Positions 49,995-61,440 are shown, numbered from the stretch's first letter. The stretch: 64,000 bases of DNA from Spongilla lacustris (GCA_949361645.1 OX442416.1:15390674-15454673); one strand, 5' to 3'. The notes: a model not told the origin generated them from the sequence alone. Program-made: numbers and translations.

Positions 49995-51384
49995 TCATTT
50001 GGATGCATGCTTCCAGATGAAAATCTGTATCATTATATCATCCACAGATTTGGACTTGTATATAGGATGTATACACAAGTATACCCGCGATGCAACGTTT
50101 GAAACGTTATAACTTTTGAAATAGTAATCTGTTTTTCGTGGCAAAATCATACTTTTGATGCATTCAATTAGCTCTTTTAGGCTGTGTATAAAAGTTCTAG
50201 TTTTATTATTTATCAAAACATTATTAAAGTACCTAGTATCTCCCTTTTGTCCACGAATACCAGGAAGGCCGGGAGTACCCGGTGCTCCGGGTTCACCCTT
50301 GGCGCCATCTTTTCCATTCTGTCCTATTATAAACAGATGTGTGATATTATCATTCTTGCCAGTACGTCTGGCTACCAGGTAGTCCTGGATATCCTGGTTC
50401 TCCTATATCTCCCTTATCTCCCTTAGCTCCATCTATGTCATTACGTCCTAGAGCCCCTGAGGTGCCTGGAGCTCCTGGTTCTCCCTTGTCCCCCTTGGCT
50501 CCCTGATCTCCCTTATCCCCTTTCTCTCCCTTAGCTCCTGGAGGGCCCTGGGCTTTGTGTACGATTAAGCACACACGTCTAGCCAAAAGGATAGCACACA
50601 CGTATATCTTATTGTTCTTTAGCGTTGAACTGATACAAGAAATCTGCATGCCGGCTAATGAATAAACCTGGCACACTTGATATCTTTGTATCCCTTGGCT
50701 CCTATGAGGAACAGGTTATTTACGAGTCCATCAAACATGTACTCGATACCATCTTTGCCAGGTAGTCCAGGGAGCCCTTGCTCTCCAGGGGTACCAGGTG
50801 CTCCTTGGTCTTCCTTCTGTCCTGGTTGACCAGGATAGCCACGTTCTCCAGGTGCACCTGGCGCTCCTGGGGCGCCTATCTGTCCAGGGGCTCCTTGTTG
50901 TCCAGCAGGACAGATTTTGCAGGGCTCATTGTTTGCGTAGATACATTCTCCACTTTCTCCCTTGGGACCTTCATTTTGAAATAAAGTAGTATTGTTTTTC
51001 ATATTCTTGAATGCGGGTCATGCAGTATAAATACAAGCCCCTGGAGGTCCCTGCACTCCATGTGGGCCCTGGGGTCCATTATCTCCTTTATCTCCCTTGT
51101 ATCCAGGGGGTCCTGGGGGTCCAATTGGACCAGGCTGTCCGTTTGCACCAGGGCGGCCAGGATAGCCTGTGTCTCCTTTTGCACCTGCATGAGAGTACCC
51201 ATCATGGCATAATTATACAAATACCAGTTCAATTGCACAATGACTCACGAGGAGATCCAGGAGGCCCCAGGGGGCAAAATCCATTGCAGGGTGCTGGTGG
51301 ATATGTTGGCGGAGGAGGCGTGTACACTACATTTGCTGCCACAAGGTGCAGCACACAGCTGACCACGGTCAGGGCTTTCAGCAT
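49995..51384 (-). CDS. Short-chain collagen (spongin-like), multi-exon
   Basis: It encodes a secreted Gly-X-Y fibrous protein of the extracellular matrix. Exon 1 (51384-51249) starts [20 protein letters not shown], a signal peptide, then a Pro-rich lead and [13 protein letters not shown], ending at a GTGAGT donor. Further likely exons: 51184 to about 51030 ([20 protein letters not shown]...), 50968-50750 ([20 protein letters not shown], then Gly-X-Y), a short one from 50701 (GAKGYKDIK), 50547-50376 ([16 protein letters not shown]...), 50323-50233 ([20 protein letters not shown]...), and 50181-49995 (non-collagenous tail ending WKHASK, stop). Introns are short with AG/GT ends. Most phases fit, but the exon 2/3 join and the exon after KGYKDIK are unresolved. 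Exon 1/2 splicing makes Arg (C|GT) where a Gly is expected. Confidence 0.8.
50556..50684 (-). repeat. Collagen-locus partner of the 129-bp inverted repeat
   Basis: Covers the end of the KGYKDIK exon and most of the following intron. The copy at 48234-48362 lies in the opposite orientation, beyond the 3' end of the gene. Confidence 0.9.
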
Positions 51385-51437
51385 ACTTATCTTTATTCTG
51401 AAGAACTGCTTGTGCTCTTGTGCTGCAAGCGGTGGAC

Positions 51438-51444
51438 TTTTATA
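51438..51444 (-). promoter_or_regulatory. TATA box of the collagen gene
   Basis: On the minus strand TATAAAA (in GGATATAAAAGTCC) lies 54 bp upstream of the exon 1 ATG at 51384. This leaves room for a 5' UTR of about 25 nt if transcription starts about 30 bp downstream of the box. Confidence 0.6.
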
Positions 51445-51840
51445 TCCAGATCGTACATGCCACGCGTTTGAGGTGTGGCAGTGAAAGACATCACTTTCAC
51501 TGATTTATGTGAGTGATCGCCTAGCTGCGGCCTCAATAATATGACATGCTATACTTCCTAATTACACGTCACGTGGATCAGTTGTAGTAACATTACAAAG
51601 TTGTGGACTGAAGTGTTCAGTGGTGGGATGAGGGTGTCATCAACCCAACCATGCAATTTTTTGGTCAGATGCGTGATTCGATGGCACTATTATTAATTTT
51701 ATTTTATTTTTAATCACTAATGTATGTATAATCTATATAATCAATGCAATGATTATAATTGATGAAATAATTATAATTTTAGAAATGGTTTTAATAATAA
51801 TTAGATAATACATAGTACACTATGATTACAAATAACACCA
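51445..51840. other. Intergenic, AT-rich; nothing recognised
   Basis: Very AT-rich from about 51680 to 51840 (ATTATAATT words). It separates the divergent upstream side of the collagen gene from the 3' end of the reverse transcriptase remnant. Confidence 0.5.
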
Positions 51841-53539
51841 CTAAACTACAGCTATAACACTAATGTTATTTTTATAAGTCCAAAATAATGGTTGGGAGAC
51901 CAGAGATGCTGAGAGAAGGGAGTGGAACAGCAGAATTAATATCTCCAACTGCAGAACAGAGGTGAAGGTTTGTCTTTGAACCAAATCCAGCTTAGCAAAT
52001 GGATATGCTGCAGGTGCATGTTGGTATAGTGAGCGTAGACCCAACCCTCCCTTACTAAGGCCTAGAATTGCCTGTCTCCAAGCGGCATCTGAAGTGTCCA
52101 CAGCAGTGCAGGAGGAGAAGCACCTGTGTACATCTTGGTTGTACAAGTGCAGGGCTGCGCCAGATAATGATGGAGGTGTGGTACATGAGAGGTGGGCGAG
52201 TTGGCAGAAACCACCACACATACGGAGAAGGGTTATTGTAGCCTGTGGATCCACCAAGCCAACATCCTCAAGCTTTGGCAGGAGGTTTTGGGTTTCAGAC
52301 TGTTTGTGGCTGATAAAGTGGTGGCAGAAATCAGCATCTCCAATGGGAGAACCCAATATTTCAATGTTTGGATTGTTGGACTTTTTAATGTCAGCAGGGG
52401 AAATGTCTAGTGAGCTTTGGCTAAACACCTCACACTTACGTATGTTAACATGGAGGCTGAGTGGTGGGCCCAACTCTTGGAGCAAAGCCAAGACATTCAT
52501 CACAGAAGACCTTGGACCTGCAAGAGCACCATCATCCATGTACAATAGTCTCTGTTTGAAATTGCTGACACCAGGACCAGGGTGTCACTCTGCTGAACGC
52601 CCAGCTCTGATGTAAGGCAGCCCAAGGGATGCCAGAGGAATGGGTGATGGCCATAACACCAGGTAGCCCAAGGGAGCAGCTCTGGAAAGTGCACAGCACA
52701 CTCAGTTAAGACTGCTTGGCAAGACACCATATTAAATGCATTTTTCAGGTCCACCTTTAAAACATCAATGTCATCAAACTAACCAATGTTGCTCAATACA
52801 GTCTCTTAATCCGTGAACTATTTTTTCTGCCCCAAAGGGGCATGCTACTCCATACTGAAAGGGATAAATAAAAAAAACTGCTGAGCCTTTACCTTGACTG
52901 AAAAACAGAGACATTTGCCAACCAACCGACGCAGAGCTTCTTCCACTGCAATGGGCCAGACATCAAAAGGACACCCTGGTTTTGACTTATTCAAGGCTGT
53001 AAGGTTGCCCCCAGCCAAATATACTGTGATTTCAACAGGCGCCTTACCTGCAGCCAGAAGGTTGCATGAAAACTGCCTTGAGTGAGAGCATAATCGGGGT
53101 CTGCATGCAAAGGCACTTCTGCTGCATCTATAAGATGTTGTATAGGGAGCCCAGAAGGCCCAGCAGCAGTTAGCTTGGAGAGTGATCTGAGGATTGCCAT
53201 GAGATTGATCTCTGATGGGATTAAGGTTGATGTATCTGATGGAATTGGAGCTGTGGGGCATTCACTCTTGGGATGTTTAGTTTCCAAAAGCCTCCAGGTC
53301 TCTTCATTGTTGGGTGCAAGGCCAGGAGATACCAAGGTCTGGCAAGCTTGCTGTACAACCCATCTTGGGCCATGCAGGGAAATAGCTGATGTAACTTGCT
53401 GCTTCCGTGGAATGTCCTTTGTACGATGTAGTTTATCAGTGCTCGATGCCCGTGACAATGCCATGCATGTTCCACAAATCAAACTCGATTGGGATAGGCT
53501 TATTATGACGGTCTCTGTGTGCAACTTGGTAAAATGCAT
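51841..53539 (-). pseudogene. Reverse transcriptase of a non-LTR-type retroelement, decayed
   Basis: On the minus strand the order is LTAAGPSGLPIQHLIDAA (about 53170-53110), NLTALNKSKPGCPFDVWPIA (about 53010-52950), YGVACPFGAEKIVHGLRDCI (about 52850-52790), DLKNAFNMVSCQ with the first catalytic Asp (about 52750), FPELLPWATWCYG, GVQQSD, and YMDDGALAGP (about 52540), the RT active-site YxDD box, then a C-terminal region to 51841. There are several frame changes. About 30 residues normally lying between GVQQGDPLGP and YMDDG are missing, so the enzyme is dead. No endonuclease or RNase H was recognised. The clade is not assigned. Confidence 0.8.
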
Positions 53540-54217
53540 TTCGGAAGCATCATAAGCTTCAACCAGGATGCCACTGAATTGTCTGCAATAACGTCCTTTA
53601 AGAGAGAAGAAAGTACCCTTGCAAAAGCCAACTTACATGTAGCTCTCTTTGGGACAAATCGAATGGTGGGACTCCTAAAGGAACATTATTATATTTGTAC
53701 GTTATTACATGCATGCATGTACATATATTGGCTGTTATGTAATCGTAGCGTCGGCAAGCCTAGTACATGTTGCCGTTGTTAGTCTAACAAATCATATTCA
53801 CAAGGCCATCGGGAATTTGATGTGGGCGAGGTCAATTTTAAATATACCCAATAGTAGGGACAACTATTATGTTGTGCGACCTCAATTTTGTCAATTTGCT
53901 GCATGAGGGCAGCACAGGTTACGTCTCTAACCCCCTATTTTTTCTTTAAATACATGTACTCCAATAAAAAAAATTCATTTATCTGTAGATCAATTCGCCT
54001 GGACCGAGAAAAAGTATCACTCTATGTAACATGTTTTGTATATTTAAAAGAGCCTACTAATGCTCACTATACGTAAACTTACGATTTACGTTCGTTTAAG
54101 CTTCAAAGCTTCTAATTTTAACAATAATGACAGGAGATTTGACATGTGATCCGGCGTTATGAGAGGTTGTGTAACTCATTGCGTAGTGACTCATGCAAGT
54201 TTCGACCAAGTCTCGAC
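53540..54217. other. Intergenic, no gene recognised
   Basis: AT-rich sequence between the retroelement remnant and the receptor gene. No TATA box stands out near the receptor start. Confidence 0.4.
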
Positions 54218-55193
54218 ATGAACGTTAGCAATGCGATCAACTGCTCTTTGCCATGGCCTACAGTGCAAAAGGAGAAGACGGTCGTAGCCATCTACTCGAC
54301 CTTCGCAGCTGTAGCAATTATCGCATACTTCTCGGCCATTATAATGATAGTCAAGACCCGTGCGTACCGGCTCTTTACTCATCGCTTGACGCTGTACCTT
54401 GCATTTGGCGGCGTATTGCTTTCGCTGGGTAACATACTTCAGATAGTGCCCGTGGATCTGAATATTGACGACCAATCCCTTGTGAGTATAAAGGCGGGGT
54501 TGGAGGGCTTGTGCATATTTGCCGGCTTCTTTCGTCAGTACACTTTATTCCTCCAAACGCTCACCGTCGTGTGCATGGATCTGTCTCTACATATTCGGGC
54601 TCGTAGTGCGCGAAAGGCAGCTCAGCCAGCTGAAGCACGAGCTTGTAGGAGTGACCACGATCGTCCTCGCACCGCTAATGTTCACTTGGGAACCGTTCAT
54701 CACGAACTCGTACGGTCTGCGGGAGACGCGGTGTTGGATAGCCATCGACGACTGTAATAACGCCTACAATGTCGCCTTTGCGTACCAGTTGGCCATCAAC
54801 ATGTTACCTAGCATTTTCCTGATAATACTCAGCTTGAGCCTAATTGGCGGGGCTGTATTTGTTGTGACCAAAAAAACTATCGGAAAGAATTTGGAACGTC
54901 ACCACCGATTGGCAATAAAGGAGATTCTTCCTCTGACCTTGTACCCTTTTTTATATCTAATGATCGATGTGGGAAGAATTGTAGCTGTCTTCAGTGGCAA
55001 GTTTGTATATGATGTGGCTGATGCGTTCATGGCATTGGAACAATTGAGTTCCTTTGCCGTTCCCTTATCCCTTCTGATACGAGTCAGTATACGACAAAGG
55101 CTATTCCACGGTCATCCGAACAAGTTGAGAGAAATGGAGCCTCTGACAACAACTACGGTACCAGCTGATCGGGAAAAGACAGGCGAAGACTGA
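54218..55193 (+). CDS. Seven-transmembrane receptor (GPCR) with a single frameshift
   Basis: It starts at ATG 54218 (MNVSNAINCS, with two N-glycosylation sequons). Helices follow in order: TM1 VVAIYSTFAAVAIIAYFSAI, TM2 LYLAFGGVLLSLGNILQI, TM3 YTLFLQTLTVVCMDLSL, TM4 LVGVTTIVLAPLMFTWEPF, an extracellular YGLRETRCWIAI loop, TM5 LAINMLPSIFLIILSLSLIG, TM6 LPLTLYPFLYLMIDVGRIVA, TM7 LEQLSSFAVPLSLLIRVSI, and a short polar tail. The frame changes by +1 at about 54575-54600, at the end of TM3; everything else is open. A single sequencing error or a recent pseudogene are both possible. The YG...CWI loop resembles class E/class B-like and sponge lineage-specific receptors; the ligand is unknown. Confidence 0.75.
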
Positions 55194-55693
55194 AACATAA
55201 AAAGAAATACTATTTATACTATGACTGCAATTGGTTGGAAAATTGAGAGTGACTACATGCATGTATAGTTAGGTACTTTAGATATTTTTGTAACGCGTGT
55301 TTATCTATTGGTCCGCGCAATTGGAATCTATTACATGTACATATACATGTAAGTGATTTGAAGTGTCGTGAATACGATTAGCAAGCGCAGAATCAATTGG
55401 ACTTTAATTTAAATTAGCAAGTCTATTTGGATAAAGCTGTCGAATACCTGACACTTAGAAAGCTCAGACAACATATATAGGTAATGCTAACTGAATAGTT
55501 TTGGATCCACACTTGAACCAAAAGTTTTTCTTCCGATTCTGATATGCACATGATCTTCGTTTATTGCGTTTGTATATCTTTGTCACTATTGCGGTAATGT
55601 TAGCAGTTATGAAAAGGACCTAAGTTAGAAGCCGCGGGTGCTACTGATTTACAAGTAAATAAAAGCATTTCTATAAGAAAGTTGGTGGTATAC
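55194..55693. other. 3' flank of the receptor, nothing recognised
   Basis: AT-rich sequence with no coding or repeat structure that stands out. Confidence 0.4.
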
Positions 55694-55866
55694 ATAGGAT
55701 TTGAAGACTATAGTGGTGTAAAAAGTAGGGAAACAATATAATAAGGAAAAGCGAAATAGTCCTATATGCCTGCCAGGTACATGCATGAGCAATGTAACAC
55801 CCCATGCATCCCCAACGTGTGAACTATATAGGAGTAACACCACTATTGCCTTCAAATCCTATATAT
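55694..55866. repeat. MITE-like hairpin, about 170 bp
   Basis: ATAGGATTTGAAG..TATAGTGGTGT near 55696-55720 is mirrored by ACACCACTATTGCCTTCAAATC near 55836-55860. The two ends pair over roughly 25 bp, with an unpaired middle of about 110 bp. Confidence 0.55.
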
Positions 55867-56644
55867 CACTATACTGTAGTACATATACGTGTTGAGCTGG
55901 GTGGCACACCTGATCGATGAGGAGATCCTGACGGACCAGGGAATCGAAGCAACTTCAAATTGCAGCTATAATATATAAATACCAACTGCTGCATGCATGT
56001 GCACCCGATACGGACTATAATACTCCCAGACGGAATTAAGGGCTGGTGGAAAGGTTCAAAAGACCTCAACGGAGATGCTGAGGAAGGTGGCTGCAAATGA
56101 CGGGACAAGTGGGTGCCATACTATTTGCCTACCGATCGAGAGATGCTCCCCAGGATTCCATGCATTGGTTTTCCCCCCTTTGAGCTCCTGTATATGGTCA
56201 TACAGCACGTGGTCCTTTGGACATCCTGAAGAAGTCATGGAAGGGACCAAATATGTGCGATGAAAACAAAAACTGTTTTCGCGCGCCAATGTCACACTGT
56301 TCACTGCTTGAAGTAGGTCATCTGCCGGAATCAGTGTGATGGTAAATTTTAAAAGTGGCTCCAATAGCAAAGGAAAGCGCATTCATGTACCAACACAGCC
56401 ATTTAATTTTAAATCGGTAAATCACAATAGCCTGGAAACCAGAACGTAACCGAGTGGCACACCAGAACGTAACCGAGTGGCACACATGTATTTATTGGTG
56501 TTGATTGCCTTAGTTTCCAATAAAATCTGTGGAAAAATTAGAATGCGCACCACAAAAATTTTGCGCGCTTCGCGCGCGCCCCTCCCCTTCGTTCATCACT
56601 CATTCATGTGGAACCCCCTCCCCTCGCCAAAATCCTGCATCCGG
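55867..56644. other. No gene recognised; small 26-bp duplication
   Basis: ACCAGAACGTAACCGAGTGG is present twice in tandem (about 56438-56486, 26-bp period). A GCGCGC-rich palindrome lies near 56563-56580. Confidence 0.45.
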
Positions 56645-56732
56645 TAATTGGTAAATATATACATGCAGGTCTGTAATATTAAATGTGTAAATGAATTTTC
56701 TAATCGTCGCCGTTTTACTGCATAGTAGGTAT
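56645..56732 (+). repeat. Second copy of the dispersed repeat at 49262-49350
   Basis: Shares ATATACATGCAGGTCT, TAATATTAAAT and GTTTTACTGCATAGTAGGTA in the same order. Confidence 0.7.
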
Positions 56733-56753
56733 ACGACGGCTCTATCCAAACAT

Positions 56754-57047
56754 GTAAATCAAAAACTTCTCTATCGATAAAGTGATTGGTGGGATGTAGG
56801 ATTGGTGGTGCAAAAAGCAACTGAGGAAACAAGCGAGTACAATATGTTAAAGTGAGGTTTGGTAGGATCCTACAACTCACAGTCCTGAATTTGAAAATGA
56901 AGAAGCCTATTTGCAAATGTAGGACTGTTATAGTTGTAGGATCCTACCAAACCTCACTTTAACATACTGTACCCGCTTTTGCTTTTTGCACCACCAAATC
57001 TACATATCCCACCAATCACTTTCTCGATAGAGAAGTTTTTGATTTAC
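56754..57047. mobile_element. Foldback MITE, 294 bp
   Basis: It begins GTAAATCAAAAACTTCTCTA and ends with the reverse complement TAGAGAAGTTTTTGATTTAC. The arms of about 120-130 bp also pair at AAAGTGAGGTTTGGTAGGAT / ATCCTACCAAACCTCACTTT, around a loop of about 45-60 bp. No coding potential. Confidence 0.85.
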
Positions 57048-58217
57048 TTGTTCCCCTAAATTTTTTTTCTCCGCCAGGAGTGTTCAGTCAATATTAATAA
57101 ATGGCTTAGTGAATTCGTTGCAATGCATAGGACGCTTAGATTCCTCGTATCAGTATGGGGTATTAAATCTGAGTATATAGGCCTCTTTTTAATTTTATTG
57201 ATAGGCCTACCTATAACTTAAACTCAGAGTTGGGCCGTTACCTTTGGCTTGGTCACCTTTCCTGAATTAGAACCACCTGTTGTAAACGTGTCTGCAGCTG
57301 CGTATACGCGTAGCCTGGCAACAGCAAATTTAGACGCGTGTGTGATGTCATATTACATACTGCTAGGCAACCAAGAATTTTCACCGATAATGAATTGCAT
57401 CTGCTCACGACATTTCATCACCAGCTAACAACTGTAGGTCGTATTTGTATGAAAGGGCACGTTTGGAAATCAAATGCTACTTTTTTAAGCTAATCTCGTC
57501 TTCGTACGACGTTCCTGTCGCGAGTTATACGTGATGAACGGAAGGAGGAGATGAACAAAAATTAAATGGCGGAATTTTGGTACGGACTTGTCACTCCACG
57601 TAAACGGCACTGTTTAGCGAAGCTCACGTTATATGTGCATATCTGTCATGTTTGTGATGGATTATATGCCAGCCGGTGAGTATAGGCAACGCTTCGTTAC
57701 CATTTTAAAACGCTCGATCGAAAACCACGCCCACGAAGCCAATCCTACATAGGACCCACTACCGTGGGTCCTGATACGCTCGCTAAAGTCCATTTTATTC
57801 TACGTCGGGTGATTCGTATATTCATGACGCTTCAAATGCTACATAGAACCTGATAACGTGCTGCTATATTTGAGTAGTTACATCTACATGTTTTGGGTCT
57901 TGGTACGAGACTATTCCGGCGCTACTATTTTGCGTGGCTTGGGACGAAATTTGCTGGGACAGGTAACACCCTTTTCGTGACGTTATGCAAGCACGTAGCA
58001 GTGATGAAGTCAATATCCGCGTTTAAAACTGCGTAACGTTGGGCTACCAATTAACTTAACGTTCGCTTGTGCGAAGATATATAATCATTAATTCATACAT
58101 CATTTTTTACAGCATTACATGCATAACAAGTGTGCATGCACGCATGCTTTCCGTTCAAATAGAGCACACGACGCAGGATACGGCATCCTGCTCCTTGTAA
58201 AGATCGTACCTATTCGT
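57048..58217. other. No gene recognised up to the assembly gap
   Basis: Mixed-composition DNA without recognisable frames. CpG-containing sequence around 57490-57730 could be regulatory but shows no specific motif. Confidence 0.4.
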
Positions 58218-58417
58218 NNNNNNNNNNNNNNNNNNNNNNNNNNNNNNNNNNNNNNNNNNNNNNNNNNNNNNNNNNNNNNNNNNNNNNNNNNNNNNNNNNN
58301 NNNNNNNNNNNNNNNNNNNNNNNNNNNNNNNNNNNNNNNNNNNNNNNNNNNNNNNNNNNNNNNNNNNNNNNNNNNNNNNNNNNNNNNNNNNNNNNNNNNN
58401 NNNNNNNNNNNNNNNNN
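58218..58417. other. Assembly gap, exactly 200 N
   Basis: A run of N of a round, fixed length, therefore a scaffold gap of unknown true size. Sequence order across it depends on scaffolding. Confidence 0.99.
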
Positions 58418-58500
58418 TAACCGGACTCAATTCCCTAGGAAATTGAGTTCCCCCCCCCCCCCCCCCCCCCCCCCTCCCCCGGACCGTATTCCCTGGTTTT
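58418..58500. repeat. GGACCGTATTCCCT / CAATTCCCTAGGAAATTG word block with poly-C
   Basis: After the gap come CGGACTCAATTCCCTAGG, AAATTGAGTT, a long C-run and GGACCGTATTCCCTGG. The same words build the element at 62825-62957, and a single copy lies at about 63850-63863. The left end is hidden in the gap. Confidence 0.7.
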
Positions 58501-60955
58501 AAATACATGCATGTACATGTATATGCATATTCCACCCCTTGCATTCACGTAAGGGCTGGCACGTTTGGTTCGAAAAGCAAAAGCCAATGATTGCAGGTCG
58601 TCAACTATATATGCAGCTTCTGTAACGATTTAAAAACTTTTTCCGTCGGTTTGTAACAATGAACTGTTTTGATCGCATCCAGGTCATGCAGCTTCTATAA
58701 CAATTAACACTGTTTACATTATCAAATCGTGAACACATCTGTGCATTCGCGGCAGTAGAGTGAAATCGAGGAGAAGGATGGAGATTGAAAATGGAGCTGG
58801 GCTCTTTCTATTCGGTTTCATTTTATGTTTGCAACCCATTTTAATTACACATCTTTTATAGTAGAATAAATTTAATAAAGATTTAAAAATATATACATCT
58901 ATATTATCATACATGTATAATAGTCAAATGAACATAAGAGAGATGAGGGTACTGGATAAATCTCAATTTCGTACCTGTAATAAAGAAAAAAACACTTCAG
59001 CCATTATTGTTTAGAGAATGATGCATAAGACTAAAGTGTTTTTCAATCATGTGCATGATAAAATGTGAATTTCACAGACAAATAATGCTGCTCGTGTGCC
59101 CAGAGATTTTCTGCAGAAAGGGGGAGGTAGGAAATAGAAAAGGGATGAGAAGAGAAGTGAGAAGAGGTAAAGGGACACATAGCTTTAAGCTGCATGGGCC
59201 CTCATGCAACAACTTGGTCCTTTTAATCAGTGGTTAAATTGACCCGGCACACTCTAAGCATACTTCGTCTATACTCCTGTGTGGGAAGAAAAAGAAATAG
59301 GATGAGAGAGGAATGAGTGGGGGATAATAGTCAAATGAACATAAGAGACATGATGATATTGAGTGTACTCAATTTTATGCCTGTAAAAATGGTCAGCCAA
59401 AAAGTGAATTTCACAGATAAATATAAGCTTGGCGGCATCATTCATATTGCTTGTGTGCCCAGTGTCTTCTTAGTCTCGAGTGTCACTGTGTATTTGACAC
59501 ATGGCATCAGTAAGATAGCTACTTGTTGCTGTATGTGATTAAAGCCACGCTCATGGATGTCTTTGTGTTAATTTTATCAAAAATTTACATATCTTGTAGG
59601 GACAGCGTCTCTTTGTAATATACTCACATGTCTTTAAGCTGTGTGGCTTGTCTTTGTGTGCATGTATTTTTGACGTGCCTACATATGCGTCCTCTGAGGG
59701 TAGACCTTAAATAAATTGATTCCGTCCTGTAGTCACCAATCCTTGTCTTAGAGGTGCATATATACATACAGGTATATGTCATCTGAGGGTAAGCTGATCT
59801 TAAATCCCACCTATGAGAACACATGATTTTCAATCACCTTGGAGAGGTGTGCATCTACACCCTATTAGAATGCAATACATATATATCATCTGAGAGCAAG
59901 TGTAAACAAACTGACATGATACATGTACATTGACCATAAATTAACACACTGATTCTCTCCAATAGAAACACATTGTCACCAGTCCGGCTTCCTCCGAGAG
60001 TTGTCATGCATAAATAGCTACCTGAGTCCTGACCAATACTATCAGACACTACAGTGATAGGGAAGATCTAGCTGAACTGGTATTAGGACACGCAAGCAAA
60101 GTCGGCTCATCTAGTGTTCAACCATATATGTACCAGTGTACACACATTTATATGTACTATGAAAGCTTGCGACATGAACCATCGTAATTGCTGGTTATAG
60201 CACTCCTGTACTGATACACATATAAAAATATATTGCGCTCACAGACAAACTGCATAAAAGATGAGAGAAACAAGATTAATTATGTATGAACCATTTAAGC
60301 ATAGCATTTGTCAAAATTATACAGATTTTATACATGCATATTGCACTTGCTAAATGTAGGTCTGTATAATAATCCGAGATCCCTTATTTACTTACATGTG
60401 CTTTTAGTAAATTGGTGCCTGTACAAATCCTGCATCACCAATTAAAATCACGTGCATGCGCGTCACGTAAGATTGAGAACAAGAAGGCCGTGGAATGGTA
60501 GGTTATGTTATGAACGTCTGAGACTGAGCACTCATCAGTTGTTCTAGTTAACATGTAGCACTGAATTGTTTTCAGTCTGAAAATACATTGTACTTCAGTC
60601 ATGCATGAATATACGTTAAACAGAAAAGATGGGAAGAAAGCTGAAGTGGGTACAGTTGTATCTAAAGGACATGCAGGACGTACTCATAGCGTTCGTCGCT
60701 AGGCCATGATGATGTTCTGCTGTATATGGGAGGGAAGAACGAAGATGCAAGAGTGGTGCTTTTAACAGAAGATAGAACAAAGGCGTTTTCGGAGTATCAC
60801 GCGTCCAGACCGCACCGAAGACAAATTGAGGCACTACTGTACTGGCCGCACATGCATCTTAGAGAAAGGACTATGATAACTTTCCCATGTGGATACACAA
60901 TGTAATAAGTATATGAGAGGTATACATGTACATACTGTATTTGGATTGCTGCACA
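58501..60955. other. No gene recognised; local direct duplication
   Basis: About 58916-59115 and 59326-59470 share ATAGTCAAATGAACATAAGA, GTGAATTTCACAGA and GTGTGCCCAG in order, so one arose by duplication at about 410-bp spacing. Further TCATCTGAGGGTA-like words recur near 59690, 59778 and 59887. Confidence 0.5.
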
Positions 60956-60959
60956 AAAT

Positions 60960-61440
60960 CTCCGATTATTGCAGCCCAACCCCATAACGGGCCTGTGGAA
61001 TTGATTGGTCCACTAACATTTACACCGCGTGGCAATCAGTACATAATTGTTGCAACAGACTACTTTTCGAAATGGCCAGAAGATGCACCTGGCATTGCAA
61101 AACAAAGAAGCTACAACAGTGGCACACTTTATGAACTCATTGTACTGACGATTTGGAGCATCAAACATTATCACTGACCAGGGCAGGGAGTTTATCAATG
61201 AGGTAACATTTTGATTAATACGACTTCACCAACGTTATATGTACTCACAGTCACACACAGCTGAAGATCACTTTGCATGGATCTCATTCCCAAAGCTGCA
61301 GAAAATTGTATTTGCATTTCAAGTATATGAGCTAGCTTTCCATGCAGGTTGTTGACTGCCTATGCTTGAAACCGATCATCGAATGACGTCAGCCTATCAT
61401 CCACAATCTAATGGATTGTGTGAATGAAAGAACCAAACAA
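60960..61440 (+). pseudogene. Gypsy-like (LTR retrotransposon) integrase remnant
   Basis: GPVELIGPLTFTPRGNQYII then VATDYFSKWPE (about 60988-61083) is the first-Asp region of Ty3/Gypsy integrases. After a frame change, IITDQGREFINE (about 61167-61203) carries the second Asp. After a gap, MTSAYHPQSNGLCE (about 61383-61424) carries the catalytic Glu, immediately followed by an in-frame TGA. No RT, protease or LTR was found beside it. The lesions show it is not functional. Confidence 0.75.

Noticed and set aside
50155..51484. Plus-strand open frames across the collagen locus
   Set aside because: They are complements of Gly-X-Y coding sequence, which naturally leaves long open antisense frames. 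The minus strand has the signal peptide, TATA box and splice sites.
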